Part shown: positions 28,401 to 35,237 of the stretch, in pieces
How the letters are laid out: every line of letters starts with the position of its first letter
Position numbering within the stretch: position 1 is the stretch's first letter
Origin: a virus
DNA: 35,277 nt
Direction: 5' to 3' (one strand)
Virus record (IMG/VR): IMGVR_UViG_3300010885_029889
Coordinates: 1 to 35,277 of that record
Made by a program: the position numbers and the translations under genes
The notes under the pieces: generated by a model
Databases searched by the model: none
What the model was told of the DNA's origin: nothing
Seen by the model: the letters and a program-made list of their open reading frames with translations, nothing else

Positions 28401-31400
28401 TACTCCACCAACCGGATCACAAATACTAGTAGTTGCTGGACAGCTGACCGTAAGTGTAATCAATTTGGTAGCAGCAGAAACGTTTAATAAACTCACAGTA
28501 TTACCCGGCACAACCGGTTCAGCATTTACTGATCTTGGATTCGTTACCTATGCCTATGCACAAACAATTGTAAGTCCAAATCCTACAGAATTCGCACAAT
28601 TTGGAGCTGCTGTAAACGTAAATACCGGCGCAGTTAATTTGGTGGTTGGTTCACCCAATGGTGATGTCTATGAACCAACCACCTTTGATGCAGGCGAAAC
28701 TTATTTTGATGATCGTAGTACTACATTCTTTGGTTACATTCTTAATTCAGGAGTTGTTTACACATTTGATTACTTGCCTAGTGCCACCAGCAGTATTTCC
28801 AATCCAGGAAACTTTGTTTTTGGACAGCAAGTGTATGTAGATACATTAACAACCGGAGATTTATTTGGCCAAGCTGTTAATTATAGAAATGGTAGACTAT
28901 TGGTAGGCGCTCCAGGCAACAATTTAGGTGACAGTACTGTTTCCTACGGTAGTGTATCTGTTTTAGATAATGCCAACGATGATGCAGTATGGAAAGTGAT
29001 CTACACTCAACAACCGTCGGTGGATGTAAACCTTATCAATTCAGTTTACTCATACGACAAATTGTTAAACAGCACACAGACTTATTTTGATTACATTGAT
29101 CCATTGCAAGGCAAAATCTTAGGTGTTGCTCGTAGAAACATTGATTATATTGGTGCAGTTGATCCAGCAAGTTACAATACAGGCACAGTACACAACATAG
29201 GTACCAGTTGGGGCGCAGGGCGTGAAGGCGAAATTTGGTGGGACACTAATTCTGTCAGATTCATCGACGCCAACCAAGATAGTCTAACCTATGCCAGTCG
29301 TCGGTGGGGTCAAGTGTTCCCAGGAAGTACTATCGATATCTATCAATGGACTGCCAGTTCCGTGCCGCCGGTAAATTACGCTGGCACAGGAACGCCGTTT
29401 AGTACCACCAGCTATACAGTACAGTCAACAGTAAATGATCAAGGGTTATTAACTACAACTTATTATTTCTGGGTAGGCGGTATCAACACAGTGGCAACAC
29501 AATTTGGAAAGACACTGAGTCCAACTGCAATTGCTAGTTATATCTTGAGCCCTTCCAGTAGCGGACTACCGTACATAGCAGCCTTGACTGCCAACGCCAT
29601 TGGTATCTATAATGCCGACACATTGTTGTCAGCGTTTGATACTATATTACATGTGGGCTATGATCGCCAGGCTCCTGGTGGCGACAATGATATACACACC
29701 GAATATGCTTTCATTGCCGACGGCAAAGCCAATGAATTTTTAAATGATAATTTATATCGCAAGTTTTTGGACAGCATGTGCGGAGCAACAGTTACCGGTG
29801 CTGCTGTGCCAGACCCATTGTTGAGTCCTGGCATGCAATATGGTGTACAGTTCCGTCCACGCCAAAGCATGTTTAACAATCGATTTACAGCGTTGGAAAA
29901 TTACCTTACACGGACCAACTCAATACTATTACAATATCCTATAAGTGAAACTCGCAGTTTTAATTTACTAAACAGCGCAGAACCAACACCGGCCGCAAAT
30001 TCGGGTGCATGGGACTATGAAGTACCAAATCTTGAAATATTATCATATCAAGACTTGTACATAGTGCCAATCGGATTTAGTTATCTAGTGTTGTCAGATG
30101 CTACTCAAAATGGTCGTTGGACAATTTATGAAGTAGTGGACGGCACTACACTAGGACAACGAGTATTAACATTGGTGCAGGTACAAAATTATGATACTCC
30201 GCTGTATTGGAATTACATTGACTGGTATCGGCCTGGATACAATGCCAGCATACAACCCATTGCCACAGTGGCCAACACCGCAGACTTACAAACATTAAGT
30301 TTAACTACTGCCCCATTAGGAAGTAGTGTTAAAGTTACTGCAAACGGACAAGGCAAATTTGAAATTTACCTGCGTTCAGTTGTGGGAACCACAACTGATT
30401 GGCAACGTGTTGGACTTGAAGATGGTACTATTGCATTTGATTCAGTATTGTGGGACTACGCTGCAGGCGGGTATGGATTTGACGCTGAAGTATTTGATGC
30501 AAATTATTTTGATCAAGAACCTGTAATCGAAACCCGTCAAATTATTCGAGCAATCAACGAAGAATTGTTTGTTGACGATTTATTAATTTTCCGCAACCAA
30601 TTGCTGATGTTGACGTTTAATTTTATTTACAGTGAATTTACCAGTCCTGACTGGCTGGTTAAAACCAGTTACATCACTGTGGATCATAAAGTTCGCGGCT
30701 TGTTGCCGTTTGAATTGTATCAACCAGATAATCAAACTTTTGTGTTGGATTATCTCAATGAAGTTAAACCTTATCATGTACAAAATCTTGTATTCAATTT
30801 GATTTACGATGGACTTGATACATACCAAGGCAATTTAGCTGATTACGATGTTCCGGCCTATTGGAATACTGCTTTAGACCTTCCACAATTTGTAAGTCCT
30901 ATACTATTACCTTACACGTATTCTGACAGCGTAAGCCAATCATTTATTAGCGACACAGCCAGTAATGCTCAAATTTGGTTAGAAAGGCCTTGGAGTGATT
31001 GGTTTAACAACTACACACTGAGTCTTGACAGTATTGAAGTAATTGACACTGTTACTTCTTACGCTGAGGCACCTGTTATTACTATTGGATATGCTTGGGC
31101 TGAGTCAACCACATACGCCGTTGGCCAACAAGTATTCTACGGTAACAATCTCTACACTGTGATTGTGGCAGGAACTACAGGAACCACACCGCCAACTGTT
31201 AATTCTGGTAATGTTGTTGATGGCACAGCAACTCTTGCTTATACAGGAACTCCAGCACAAGGCACAGCAATTCTAAGAGCCAATGGTACTATTTCTACTA
31301 TTACCATTACAGAATCTGGCTACGGTTACTTGACGACACCACTGATTGCTATCAATGGAGTTTATCCAAATTTTGAAACCAGCATCATAAAATTAGTAGC

Positions 31401-34400
31401 TGTGATGGGTAACAACCTAGTTAGAAGTATCAAAACTACTATCAAATACGACCGGTATCAATACGCCACTACCATTTATGAATGGCAAGCAGATGTAGTA
31501 TATGCCGAAGGTGAGCAAGTAAGATGGAACAATCGTGTTTGGTCTTCTGATACTACACAATCCTCATCAACATTCAATGTTGAACAATGGACATTGGTTA
31601 ATGCTGATGAATTAAGCGGCGTCGACCGTACTATGGGATTCTATACACCAACTGTTGATATGCCAGGTCTTAGTTTACCTCTGTTGATAGACGGTATTGA
31701 CTATCCAGGAGTACAGGTATCAGCACCAAGATTTAATCAGAACACTGGATTTGATGTAGGCAATTATGATATCAATCCATTTGATAATATCACGTACGAT
31801 GCCAGTGGTAGACCAACCTACGATCCAGCTATTTTAGATGCTCGATACTCTAGTGCCTATCTAGACCCATATTTGGGCACACGTCCTACTGACATCAATG
31901 TCGACGGTGGCGCATACATTGGTCCCTACAGTAGCCATGCGCCTGAAGAACTTGTTCCTGGATCTGAATTTGACACACTAGACTTCCGGGTCTATACACG
32001 TCCTGGTTCAGACTGGTTGCAACGCGGCCACGGGTTTCCAAGTTCTGTAGTCAAGTACACCTTAACAGATGAACTAGAATTGAGTTTTGCTGGGTTACAG
32101 CCATACCCAGCTGTGGTTTTATTATCCAACCAAACTCAAAGTATAGACTTACATTTGGGAACAGATTACATAGTGGATTATGTTGCTCAAACAGTAATTA
32201 TGATACTAAGTGGAAATGTACGAATAGATGATATAATTGTAATCAATGTATATGAAATTGGCGGCGGTAATCAACTGTACAAAAATATTTACAATGGCGC
32301 TGATGTAGGCGACACTATCACTGTGCCCGTAAATTACTATACCATAGATGGCACAACCCCTCAAATTGAGGAATTTGTAATTTTTGTTAACGGAGTTATA
32401 ACTACTGATTACACCTATGCCGCAAGTGCAAATCAAACAACAACCGTTACATTTGACACAACTTATACCAGCACAGATAGTATTACACTGTATGTATTGG
32501 CGCCCACTATTGTAGAAATAACTGACGCCCCAATCGATTACAGTTGGAGTCTGCCAGTGGTACAAATAATTAATGTCTACGACCAATCAACTAGCTTTAC
32601 ACTTGATAACAGTTTGCTCTATGTTAATCCCAGCAGTTTGATAGTTACTTTTAACGGTGTTCGAGCCAGAACAGCAGCCGGAGCACGACACATAGCCGAC
32701 GGTAGTACAGCTTATACATTGCCAGACCGATTGGGATTTAGCCAGTCAATTATTACTGACAACGAGGTAGATGTATACATAGACAATATTCCGCAGACTC
32801 TAGGAACTCAGTGGGTGTTAGAATCCTATGACGGCACACCAAGAGAAGTAATATTTGCTGAAGAGCCACCCTTAGGCTCAGAAATTTTAATCTACGTAAA
32901 CACTAATACACAATGCTATGTCAATGGCAATCAATTGGTGTTTAACACAACACTAGGATTGATTCCAGGAATTGGCGATATAATTGAAGTTACAACCTGG
33001 AACGACACACGTCAACAAAAGATTTTAACTCAGTGTTTTGTTGGCCCCATCACCACTGGTATTACCATTGTTGAACCTTATGACAGCACCGACTTTGACG
33101 TGGGTACAGTGCCTGATGAACCTGGCACTTATGACTACAGTGCCGGCGCTACTATTTCTGAAAACGACATTGATCTAGGAACAGTGATAACAAATCCAGA
33201 TCGTTTATGGGTATCGTTGAATGGCCGCAGATTATTTAATAATGTTGGATTCTCAATCAGCGGTACCAAGTTGATACTAACATCTGGATTGTTAAATTCA
33301 ACCGATCAGTTACTGGTCACACAATTTACAAATTTTGTAGTGCCAGAGGCAATGGCTTTCCGCATATTCCAAGACATGCGCGGAGTACAAGCAACCTATC
33401 GTATTACACCAGATACCACCACAACAACTACAAGTGCAGTCAGTATTACTGACGATGTTATATATGTGGTCAATGCTGAAGCATTGCCAAACCCAAATTT
33501 TAGTGAGAACATATGGGGTGTGGTTACAATTGATGCTGAACGTATCATGTATCGAGACAGAGACCTAACTACCAACACAATCAGCGGCTTACTACGTGGA
33601 ACAGCCGGTACAGCAATTACCGCACACAACGATGGCGCCATTGTTTATAATTTAGGACGCAGTAACTTATTACCAGCGGAATATCAAGATTATATTGACA
33701 GCAATACATTTATGGGTGACAACACTACCACAGAATTTGTAACTGATATTGTTGTTGACAATCGTCCAATTGTTTACATCGGTGGAATGGTAGATGTTTA
33801 TGTTAATTCAGCTCAGTTACCAACAACTGCATACACAGTAACACAAGTTGAACCAGTAGTGGTAGTGATCAACGGAATTCCGCAAGCGGGCACCCAGGTT
33901 GATATTGTTGTTACTTGGCCTGACAGTACTCAGTACACCACAAGCATTACCGCAACAGGATCAAGTGCAAGATTTGCAACTGATACCGATATTGGATTGG
34001 TAGAGCAGCCATCAAATACCTATGTGCTTGACAGCTTTGACCCGTTGACTATTACATTTGACACTGCTCCGCTTGCAAATCATGTGGTATATATTAGAAA
34101 TCAACTTGGTGCTGAAACCCAATTTGAGTTTTCTTTTGCTGACGGTGTAGAAACAACATTTGCAACTGAGATAAATTTATCAATTCCAGTGCGTGTGTAC
34201 GTAGGAGGAATTGAATTGCTTACCAATGTTGGATACCTTGTAACCTCGTTGGATCCGGTAACTGTGTTGTTTGATGAGCCACCTCCAAATTCAATAGAAA
34301 TTGTTATACTGGTCCGTGATGGTGTAACTTGGTATGCGCCCGGTATTACCACTCCAAGTGACGGTGTTCCTTTACAAGTAACTGAAACTAAACCTGCAAG

Positions 34401-34419
34401 GTTTTTACGGGGCCTGTAA
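19474..34419 (+). CDS. 7: giant gp7-like baseplate wedge protein with receptor-like insertions
   Basis: One open frame of 4981 codons, about five times T4 gp7 (1032 residues). The N-terminus (VRSVEFLPEIFQTPVNKQFL, then YTWDPFVDFDKFVNYAQYYW) and later blocks (PWEMLGFSEQPTWWTDRYG near 1400; INEELFVDDLLIFRNQ and FVLDYLNEVKPYH in the 3690-3770 region) look like the gp7-type protein of aquatic T4-like phages. The position directly after gp6 fits. Added modules are: a cupredoxin-like segment (176-299), about a dozen fibre-like repeats with NG then GDxIxV-type strands, a carbohydrate-binding-like module near 1897-1938, seven FG-GAP repeats in 2300-3170, and two more binding-like modules near 3873 and 4004. 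It ends in fibre-like repeats rather than a gp7-type tail. GGAG lies 7 bases before the ATG. The gp7 assignment is moderate; the size and modular nature are certain. Confidence 0.72.
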   Translation: MAKQVRSVEFLPEIFQTPVNKQFLAATLDQLIQNPQYTQTQGFVGRRVGPGVNANDSYVVEPTKVRTDYQLEPGVVQIDPENSRNIVDAITYPGINDALQLQGAFTNNSNRLYTSDYYTWDPFVDFDKFVNYAQYYWLPGGPLAVDVSSTTVPLTDNFTVTRANGAYTFSGIAGENPSITLVRGGSYNFNVAQNQTETETFRVTNNNTSSWNIDFSPNPTLTLVRGNTYNFNLSQTFPWAFYFKTELSLGTANVYSNGVFNNGAGNGLITFTVPQDAPDTLFYCNDLQFNLRGQINVVNGTPGTGPGFWIQTDPGVNGRVIATPNISSRDVLGVVNNGEDLGTVTFDVPLSTAQNFYYNMPTVGTVDLVTTLQFDEINNQFVAPFFDTYPNGIDGIQNLENRTIAFINQNSDPDTGGWLETTFFDPLPNAGNTVSGTGSFDSVEFDQTTPITDPATQYGIWRIQYQTSVGGGVYMSLQFVQNVDLDNKFTVGFGTEYSNTSWYKNDAGFFEQIPLLTADRNVLYYQDGTDPEIFGRLNIIDQVQTTTIDVASIIGRPTYTSPNGVTFTNGMKVVFRGDVQPIEYQNNEYYVEGVGTAIQLLPVTSFVTPETYTKSLTIPFDSTAFDVGNFDGSLNQPFIPDYLTINRASPDLNPWTRSNRWFHIDVINASAQYNNFVPVLDNNFRAARPILEYRAGTKLFDFGTQGKQPVDIIDFVQTDALSNINGTTGYSTDGYTLISGSRIIFAADTDPRVRQTIYTVQFIIPDTVEPLIQQPIIALIPATDGTVLVDQDVVILSGNTEQGLSYYYDGVEWIKTQQKISVNQPPLFDVYDINGVSFGNQEIYPSTNFTGSPLFSYAISTGAPDLVLGFPISYLSLTNIGDIVFANNLYADSFNYTINSVGQTVPLSTGFVRQYSDRVAFEREIGWQPAVTTSLIRQQFQFTYDGRPLLLDVAVNENVTVPAVQIYANGMFQESYNYQYTVGTNTTTINLLTIYAPGDLIEVTVLSNQVSAQGFYEVPINLSNNPFNGNSDQFTLGTIRNHYSSIAENLINLSGPVIGANNTRDLGNIVPYGLQMLQQSSPLTLTGYFMRDANYNIFASLAYNSTEYIKFKSQLLNAVTTFGIADYSNWTVAELLDASIAQITAGRTDLNSFYWSDMLPTGTVFTSNSYTVNPITTNRFNTVQTYSFTESNYLGLLVYINNRLLTRDTEYVVSTEGPTLTITIPLAIGDIVTINEYPDTAGNFVPNTPTKLGLYPKFKPEIFVDVDYVNPAPVIQGHDGSITVAFGDIRDQVLLEFETRIFNNLKNDDNPVPLVAADVIPGYFRTTDYTQAEINQILGENFLAWVGANKLDYTAQTYIADNEFTYNYSQAGNRLDQAPLLGAWRGIYRYFYDTLTPNTTPWEMLGFSEQPTWWTDRYGPTPYTSDNLVLWGDLEAGLVADPVAPYVIPKYRRPGLTSVIPVDSQGELVSPIYSVVGQYNPQGFQKSWQVGDGGPVEASWWMSSSYPFAVMRLLVLTRPAEFFSLFADRDLYKYNAEFGQYLYNDRSRLQPENIEVYGNGVSKASYINWIVDYNQQLGANSTDSLTTDLASLDVRLCYRAASFVAQSNLAMRLEKSAPQSQNSSLLIPPESYNLLLYKNQPFNRINYSAVIVEVVDGGYSVYGYSSTDPYFSTLASQLTGTTQVLTGGNISVTVPNKYTDRVVQVPYGQIFTNLAGVVDFLLSYGQYLNSQGLTFAARENNYTLDWIQMSQEFLYFANQGWTSGTIINLNPSATQVISFKAGAVVDSIVTYTPENVLLDQNRQAFNARNLIIQREGNTFTLNPEPGGSQTISYLQLKFTDYENMIVLDNLTIFNDLIYNPITAERQNRLQLIAATSTEWNGTLNAQGFILNQNNVVEWKPNTKYTKGDIVIYKNSYWQASNIIQPTDKFEYANWYKSNYDAIEQGLLQNLATKADQLANSYNTQTANLNRDNDLLAYNLIGFNPRQYMVDLNLSDTSQINLYQNFIKAKGSKLATDLFTQVNFNKETAQYNIYENWGILVGTYGANANRSWFEIALNEAVLTGNPSTVQIIQPGTDSQADQTILLSNLWAQSYAIPNTDILPTTYTRNLDTALPSAGYVNINDVDITVFNLNDPSSIAANIGSIGNGTKIWVAQDNSYDWNIYQCAQVTGRLIQITDNLNGTSRAQFSTVVDLSVGDLIIIRFFNTAVDGVYRVLSRPSIDTVVIGYAFNNANQTTITGTGIAFYLQTMRVSQASDIINLPYANQLTPGATAWVDNNGSGHWQVLQKTNPFAAIDLLSAYDEFPNQLYGASVSQSTNHYALLVGSPGDYNGTGGVYTYRLGDVNDYVLNNELQLNAIDTGGYGCSVDFGDRTWSVAGANTSNNGAGYATILYLIPGSNDYVQTQLLVAPDEDFSAIGFGSAVQMSNDERWLYISAPGANQIYAYNRVDVPLQTLSFITNGINSTFVYNTEIIVDPTYPAQLLVTLNNTLQVYGVDYVTTGVLVQFLTVPPPNNTVTIQRRISLQLDFNSYNNVTQNSTTGSGTNAVFAVANTRGDYTVSLTAPGIGYAIGDQLTISYTQVDPTGSAANNITVTVTNVTSGGITGFTFTGSGVDNTTVFSLEEYLYTATSYDSFSVDVNGISQRPYIDYTFSSGTITFITVPAPGAVIVVQSAVVGAYWQYVNAITAAGIDANAGLGTSITVDGTGTQVLAGAPYDSAVDADGNTIVDAGAVYAFDRSVNRYLITDPTQLTYAISGSYTDPISVTLNNQFLTNTDQYINGQFTVDGSNVVLSSSVVLSIGDTLQIETNQFQPVQRFTANVVIDESLFGQSLDICSNSCSVYVGAPLDSSASGVSQAGMVQRQVNQSRLYGVITSTVANPVLTPGDTIRINNTNVTVPGTTVAELVTAINSAGIPNVVASNVANVTLAGDGTTKIFDIGNIYSSASAYTTVVYLDDVLQTVSVDYTYNNSTQQIMFVSTPPTGSQILVVAGQLTVSVINLVAAETFNKLTVLPGTTGSAFTDLGFVTYAYAQTIVSPNPTEFAQFGAAVNVNTGAVNLVVGSPNGDVYEPTTFDAGETYFDDRSTTFFGYILNSGVVYTFDYLPSATSSISNPGNFVFGQQVYVDTLTTGDLFGQAVNYRNGRLLVGAPGNNLGDSTVSYGSVSVLDNANDDAVWKVIYTQQPSVDVNLINSVYSYDKLLNSTQTYFDYIDPLQGKILGVARRNIDYIGAVDPASYNTGTVHNIGTSWGAGREGEIWWDTNSVRFIDANQDSLTYASRRWGQVFPGSTIDIYQWTASSVPPVNYAGTGTPFSTTSYTVQSTVNDQGLLTTTYYFWVGGINTVATQFGKTLSPTAIASYILSPSSSGLPYIAALTANAIGIYNADTLLSAFDTILHVGYDRQAPGGDNDIHTEYAFIADGKANEFLNDNLYRKFLDSMCGATVTGAAVPDPLLSPGMQYGVQFRPRQSMFNNRFTALENYLTRTNSILLQYPISETRSFNLLNSAEPTPAANSGAWDYEVPNLEILSYQDLYIVPIGFSYLVLSDATQNGRWTIYEVVDGTTLGQRVLTLVQVQNYDTPLYWNYIDWYRPGYNASIQPIATVANTADLQTLSLTTAPLGSSVKVTANGQGKFEIYLRSVVGTTTDWQRVGLEDGTIAFDSVLWDYAAGGYGFDAEVFDANYFDQEPVIETRQIIRAINEELFVDDLLIFRNQLLMLTFNFIYSEFTSPDWLVKTSYITVDHKVRGLLPFELYQPDNQTFVLDYLNEVKPYHVQNLVFNLIYDGLDTYQGNLADYDVPAYWNTALDLPQFVSPILLPYTYSDSVSQSFISDTASNAQIWLERPWSDWFNNYTLSLDSIEVIDTVTSYAEAPVITIGYAWAESTTYAVGQQVFYGNNLYTVIVAGTTGTTPPTVNSGNVVDGTATLAYTGTPAQGTAILRANGTISTITITESGYGYLTTPLIAINGVYPNFETSIIKLVAVMGNNLVRSIKTTIKYDRYQYATTIYEWQADVVYAEGEQVRWNNRVWSSDTTQSSSTFNVEQWTLVNADELSGVDRTMGFYTPTVDMPGLSLPLLIDGIDYPGVQVSAPRFNQNTGFDVGNYDINPFDNITYDASGRPTYDPAILDARYSSAYLDPYLGTRPTDINVDGGAYIGPYSSHAPEELVPGSEFDTLDFRVYTRPGSDWLQRGHGFPSSVVKYTLTDELELSFAGLQPYPAVVLLSNQTQSIDLHLGTDYIVDYVAQTVIMILSGNVRIDDIIVINVYEIGGGNQLYKNIYNGADVGDTITVPVNYYTIDGTTPQIEEFVIFVNGVITTDYTYAASANQTTTVTFDTTYTSTDSITLYVLAPTIVEITDAPIDYSWSLPVVQIINVYDQSTSFTLDNSLLYVNPSSLIVTFNGVRARTAAGARHIADGSTAYTLPDRLGFSQSIITDNEVDVYIDNIPQTLGTQWVLESYDGTPREVIFAEEPPLGSEILIYVNTNTQCYVNGNQLVFNTTLGLIPGIGDIIEVTTWNDTRQQKILTQCFVGPITTGITIVEPYDSTDFDVGTVPDEPGTYDYSAGATISENDIDLGTVITNPDRLWVSLNGRRLFNNVGFSISGTKLILTSGLLNSTDQLLVTQFTNFVVPEAMAFRIFQDMRGVQATYRITPDTTTTTTSAVSITDDVIYVVNAEALPNPNFSENIWGVVTIDAERIMYRDRDLTTNTISGLLRGTAGTAITAHNDGAIVYNLGRSNLLPAEYQDYIDSNTFMGDNTTTEFVTDIVVDNRPIVYIGGMVDVYVNSAQLPTTAYTVTQVEPVVVVINGIPQAGTQVDIVVTWPDSTQYTTSITATGSSARFATDTDIGLVEQPSNTYVLDSFDPLTITFDTAPLANHVVYIRNQLGAETQFEFSFADGVETTFATEINLSIPVRVYVGGIELLTNVGYLVTSLDPVTVLFDEPPPNSIEIVILVRDGVTWYAPGITTPSDGVPLQVTETKPARFLRGL
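19999..20370 (+). other. cupredoxin-like segment without visible copper ligands
   Basis: Residues 176-299 of the giant protein. NPTLTLVRGNTYNFNLS, WAFYFKT, NNGAGNGLITFTVPQDAPDT and LRGQINV follow the order of cupredoxin-like domains in marine phage fibres. The usual Cys-Tyr-His cluster near the end is YCND here, with no His after the Cys. A shorter first half, NPSITLVRGGSYNFNV, precedes it as a partial duplicate. Confidence 0.5.
25162..25287 (+). other. carbohydrate-binding-like module 1 (CBM5/12 type)
   Basis: Residues 1897-1938 of the giant protein: a Trp, then YTKGDIVIYKNSYWQAS, then a Pro and a final Trp-Tyr. The spacing of aromatic residues around GDxVxY is that of chitin-binding type 3 (CBM5/12) modules. 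Confidence 0.5.
26392..28975 (+). repeat. seven FG-GAP-type repeats, interrupted (integrin-like beta-propeller candidate)
   Basis: Within residues 2307-3170, seven motifs share a GxS/A start and a VGAP-like strand. They are: LYGAS with LLVGSPGD (2307), GYGCS with SVAGAN (2361), GFGSA with YISAPG (2417), GLGTS with VLAGAPYD (2694), LFGQS with VYVGAPLD (2825), QFGAA with LVVGSPNG (3042), and LFGQA with LLVGAPGN (3130). Repeats 1-3 are close together. About 240 residues with fibre-like repeats separate 3 from 4, and another stretch separates 5 from 6. Confidence 0.65.
31090..31200 (+). other. carbohydrate-binding-like module 2
   Basis: Residues 3873-3909 of the giant protein: YAWAESTTYAVGQQVFYGNN followed by a Tyr and TGTTPPT. 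The pattern is like module 1, without the terminal Trp. This form is common in phage tail proteins and may not bind sugar. Confidence 0.4.
31480..31600 (+). other. carbohydrate-binding-like module 3
   Basis: Residues 4003-4042 of the giant protein: a Trp at 4004, then YAEGEQVRWNNRVWSS, then EQW. It resembles modules 1 and 2 in the placement of aromatic residues. Confidence 0.42.
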
Positions 34420-34435
34420 CCAAGGTAAATAATGT

Positions 34436-34588
34436 ATGAATAAAAATATCATGCCTAGTCAAACCAATACTACTGCCCAAAAAACACCAGGCAAGCGCCC
34501 CAATGAAACAGGATCAATTTCAGTCGAAGGTTTTGTAAAGATTTTTGATCCAACAACCAAACAAGTATTTGTGGAGAAAAGAGCATGA
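34436..34588 (+). CDS. 50-residue protein, truncated copy of the next protein's N-terminus
   Basis: A short frame from ATG 34436 to a TGA that overlaps the next ATG. Residues 27-50 include VEGFVKIFDPTTKQVFVEKR, clearly related to IEGFVKITDPKTGEVLLDKK at the start of the next protein, and the DNA is similar too. The first 25 residues are Thr/Lys/Pro-rich and have no counterpart. The rest of the 201-residue family is missing. It may be a remnant of a tandem duplication, or a small protein kept for translation coupling, since GGAG for the next gene lies inside it. An alternative start is Met6 at 34451. A near-late GGTAAATA lies just upstream. Confidence 0.55.
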   Translation: MNKNIMPSQTNTTAQKTPGKRPNETGSISVEGFVKIFDPTTKQVFVEKRA

Positions 34589-35190
34589 TTCAGCCAGGTT
34601 TATGTAAGATCGAAGGCTTTGTAAAAATTACCGATCCTAAAACAGGAGAAGTGTTATTGGATAAGAAAAATGCTATCCATTATGAAAATATCAGTATTTG
34701 TATGGCCAATACTCTAGCTGATAGAAACACCGGCTACATCTATAAAATGGCCTTTGGCAACGGAGGCAGTGCTGTTGATCCTACCGGTGTTATTACCTAC
34801 TTGCCCCCTAACACCACAGGGCAAAATGCTAGTTTATACAACGAAACTTACAGCAAAGTAGTTGACGACAACTCAGCTGCTAACACAGACCCAGCTAACA
34901 ATTACATGACCGTGGTGCATACCTCGGGCACCGTGTATACCGATATTATAACTACCTGTTTATTAGATTACGGCGAGCCAGCCGGGCAACAGGCCTTTGA
35001 CAACAGCACCAATTTTAACGGTGAATATGTATTTGATGAGCTAGGATTACAGTGCTGGAATGGAAGCGCAAGTGATTTATTATTGATCACCCATGTAATT
35101 TTCCATCCTGTACAAAAAAGTTTAAATCGTCAGATACAAATAGATTATACTTTACGTATTCAAACTTTGACTAACTTGAGTGCGGCATAA
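34585..35190 (+). CDS. virion structural protein of T4-like aquatic phages (unassigned)
   Basis: A 201-residue protein I recognise as a type that accompanies tail-fibre and baseplate genes in aquatic T4-like phages, though not by gene number. Recognisable blocks are EGFVKITDPKTGEVLLDKKN and AIHYENIS at the start, then MAFGNGGSAVDPTGVITYLP, then LLDYGEPAGQQAFDN, YVFDELGLQ and THVIFHPVQKSLNRQIQID. It has no signal peptide or enzyme motif. GGAG lies 8 bases before the ATG, inside the preceding short gene. The end overlaps a late-promoter-like site that would serve the next gene. Confidence 0.68.
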   Translation: MIQPGLCKIEGFVKITDPKTGEVLLDKKNAIHYENISICMANTLADRNTGYIYKMAFGNGGSAVDPTGVITYLPPNTTGQNASLYNETYSKVVDDNSAANTDPANNYMTVVHTSGTVYTDIITTCLLDYGEPAGQQAFDNSTNFNGEYVFDELGLQCWNGSASDLLLITHVIFHPVQKSLNRQIQIDYTLRIQTLTNLSAA

Positions 35191-35193
35191 ATA
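35186..35193 (+). promoter_or_regulatory. T4-type late promoter candidate before the last gene
   Basis: CATAAATA overlaps the stop of the preceding gene and lies 44 bases before the ATG at 35238. It is the same octamer as at 7901. Confidence 0.55.
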
Positions 35194-35237
35194 TGAGTAT
35201 ATTATTTTGCGGTAAATACATGAATACGGAGCAATAA

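Noticed and set aside
35193-35237. 14-codon frame abutting the last ATG
   Set aside because: Too short to support as a gene. It overlaps the late promoter box and most likely lies in a leader.
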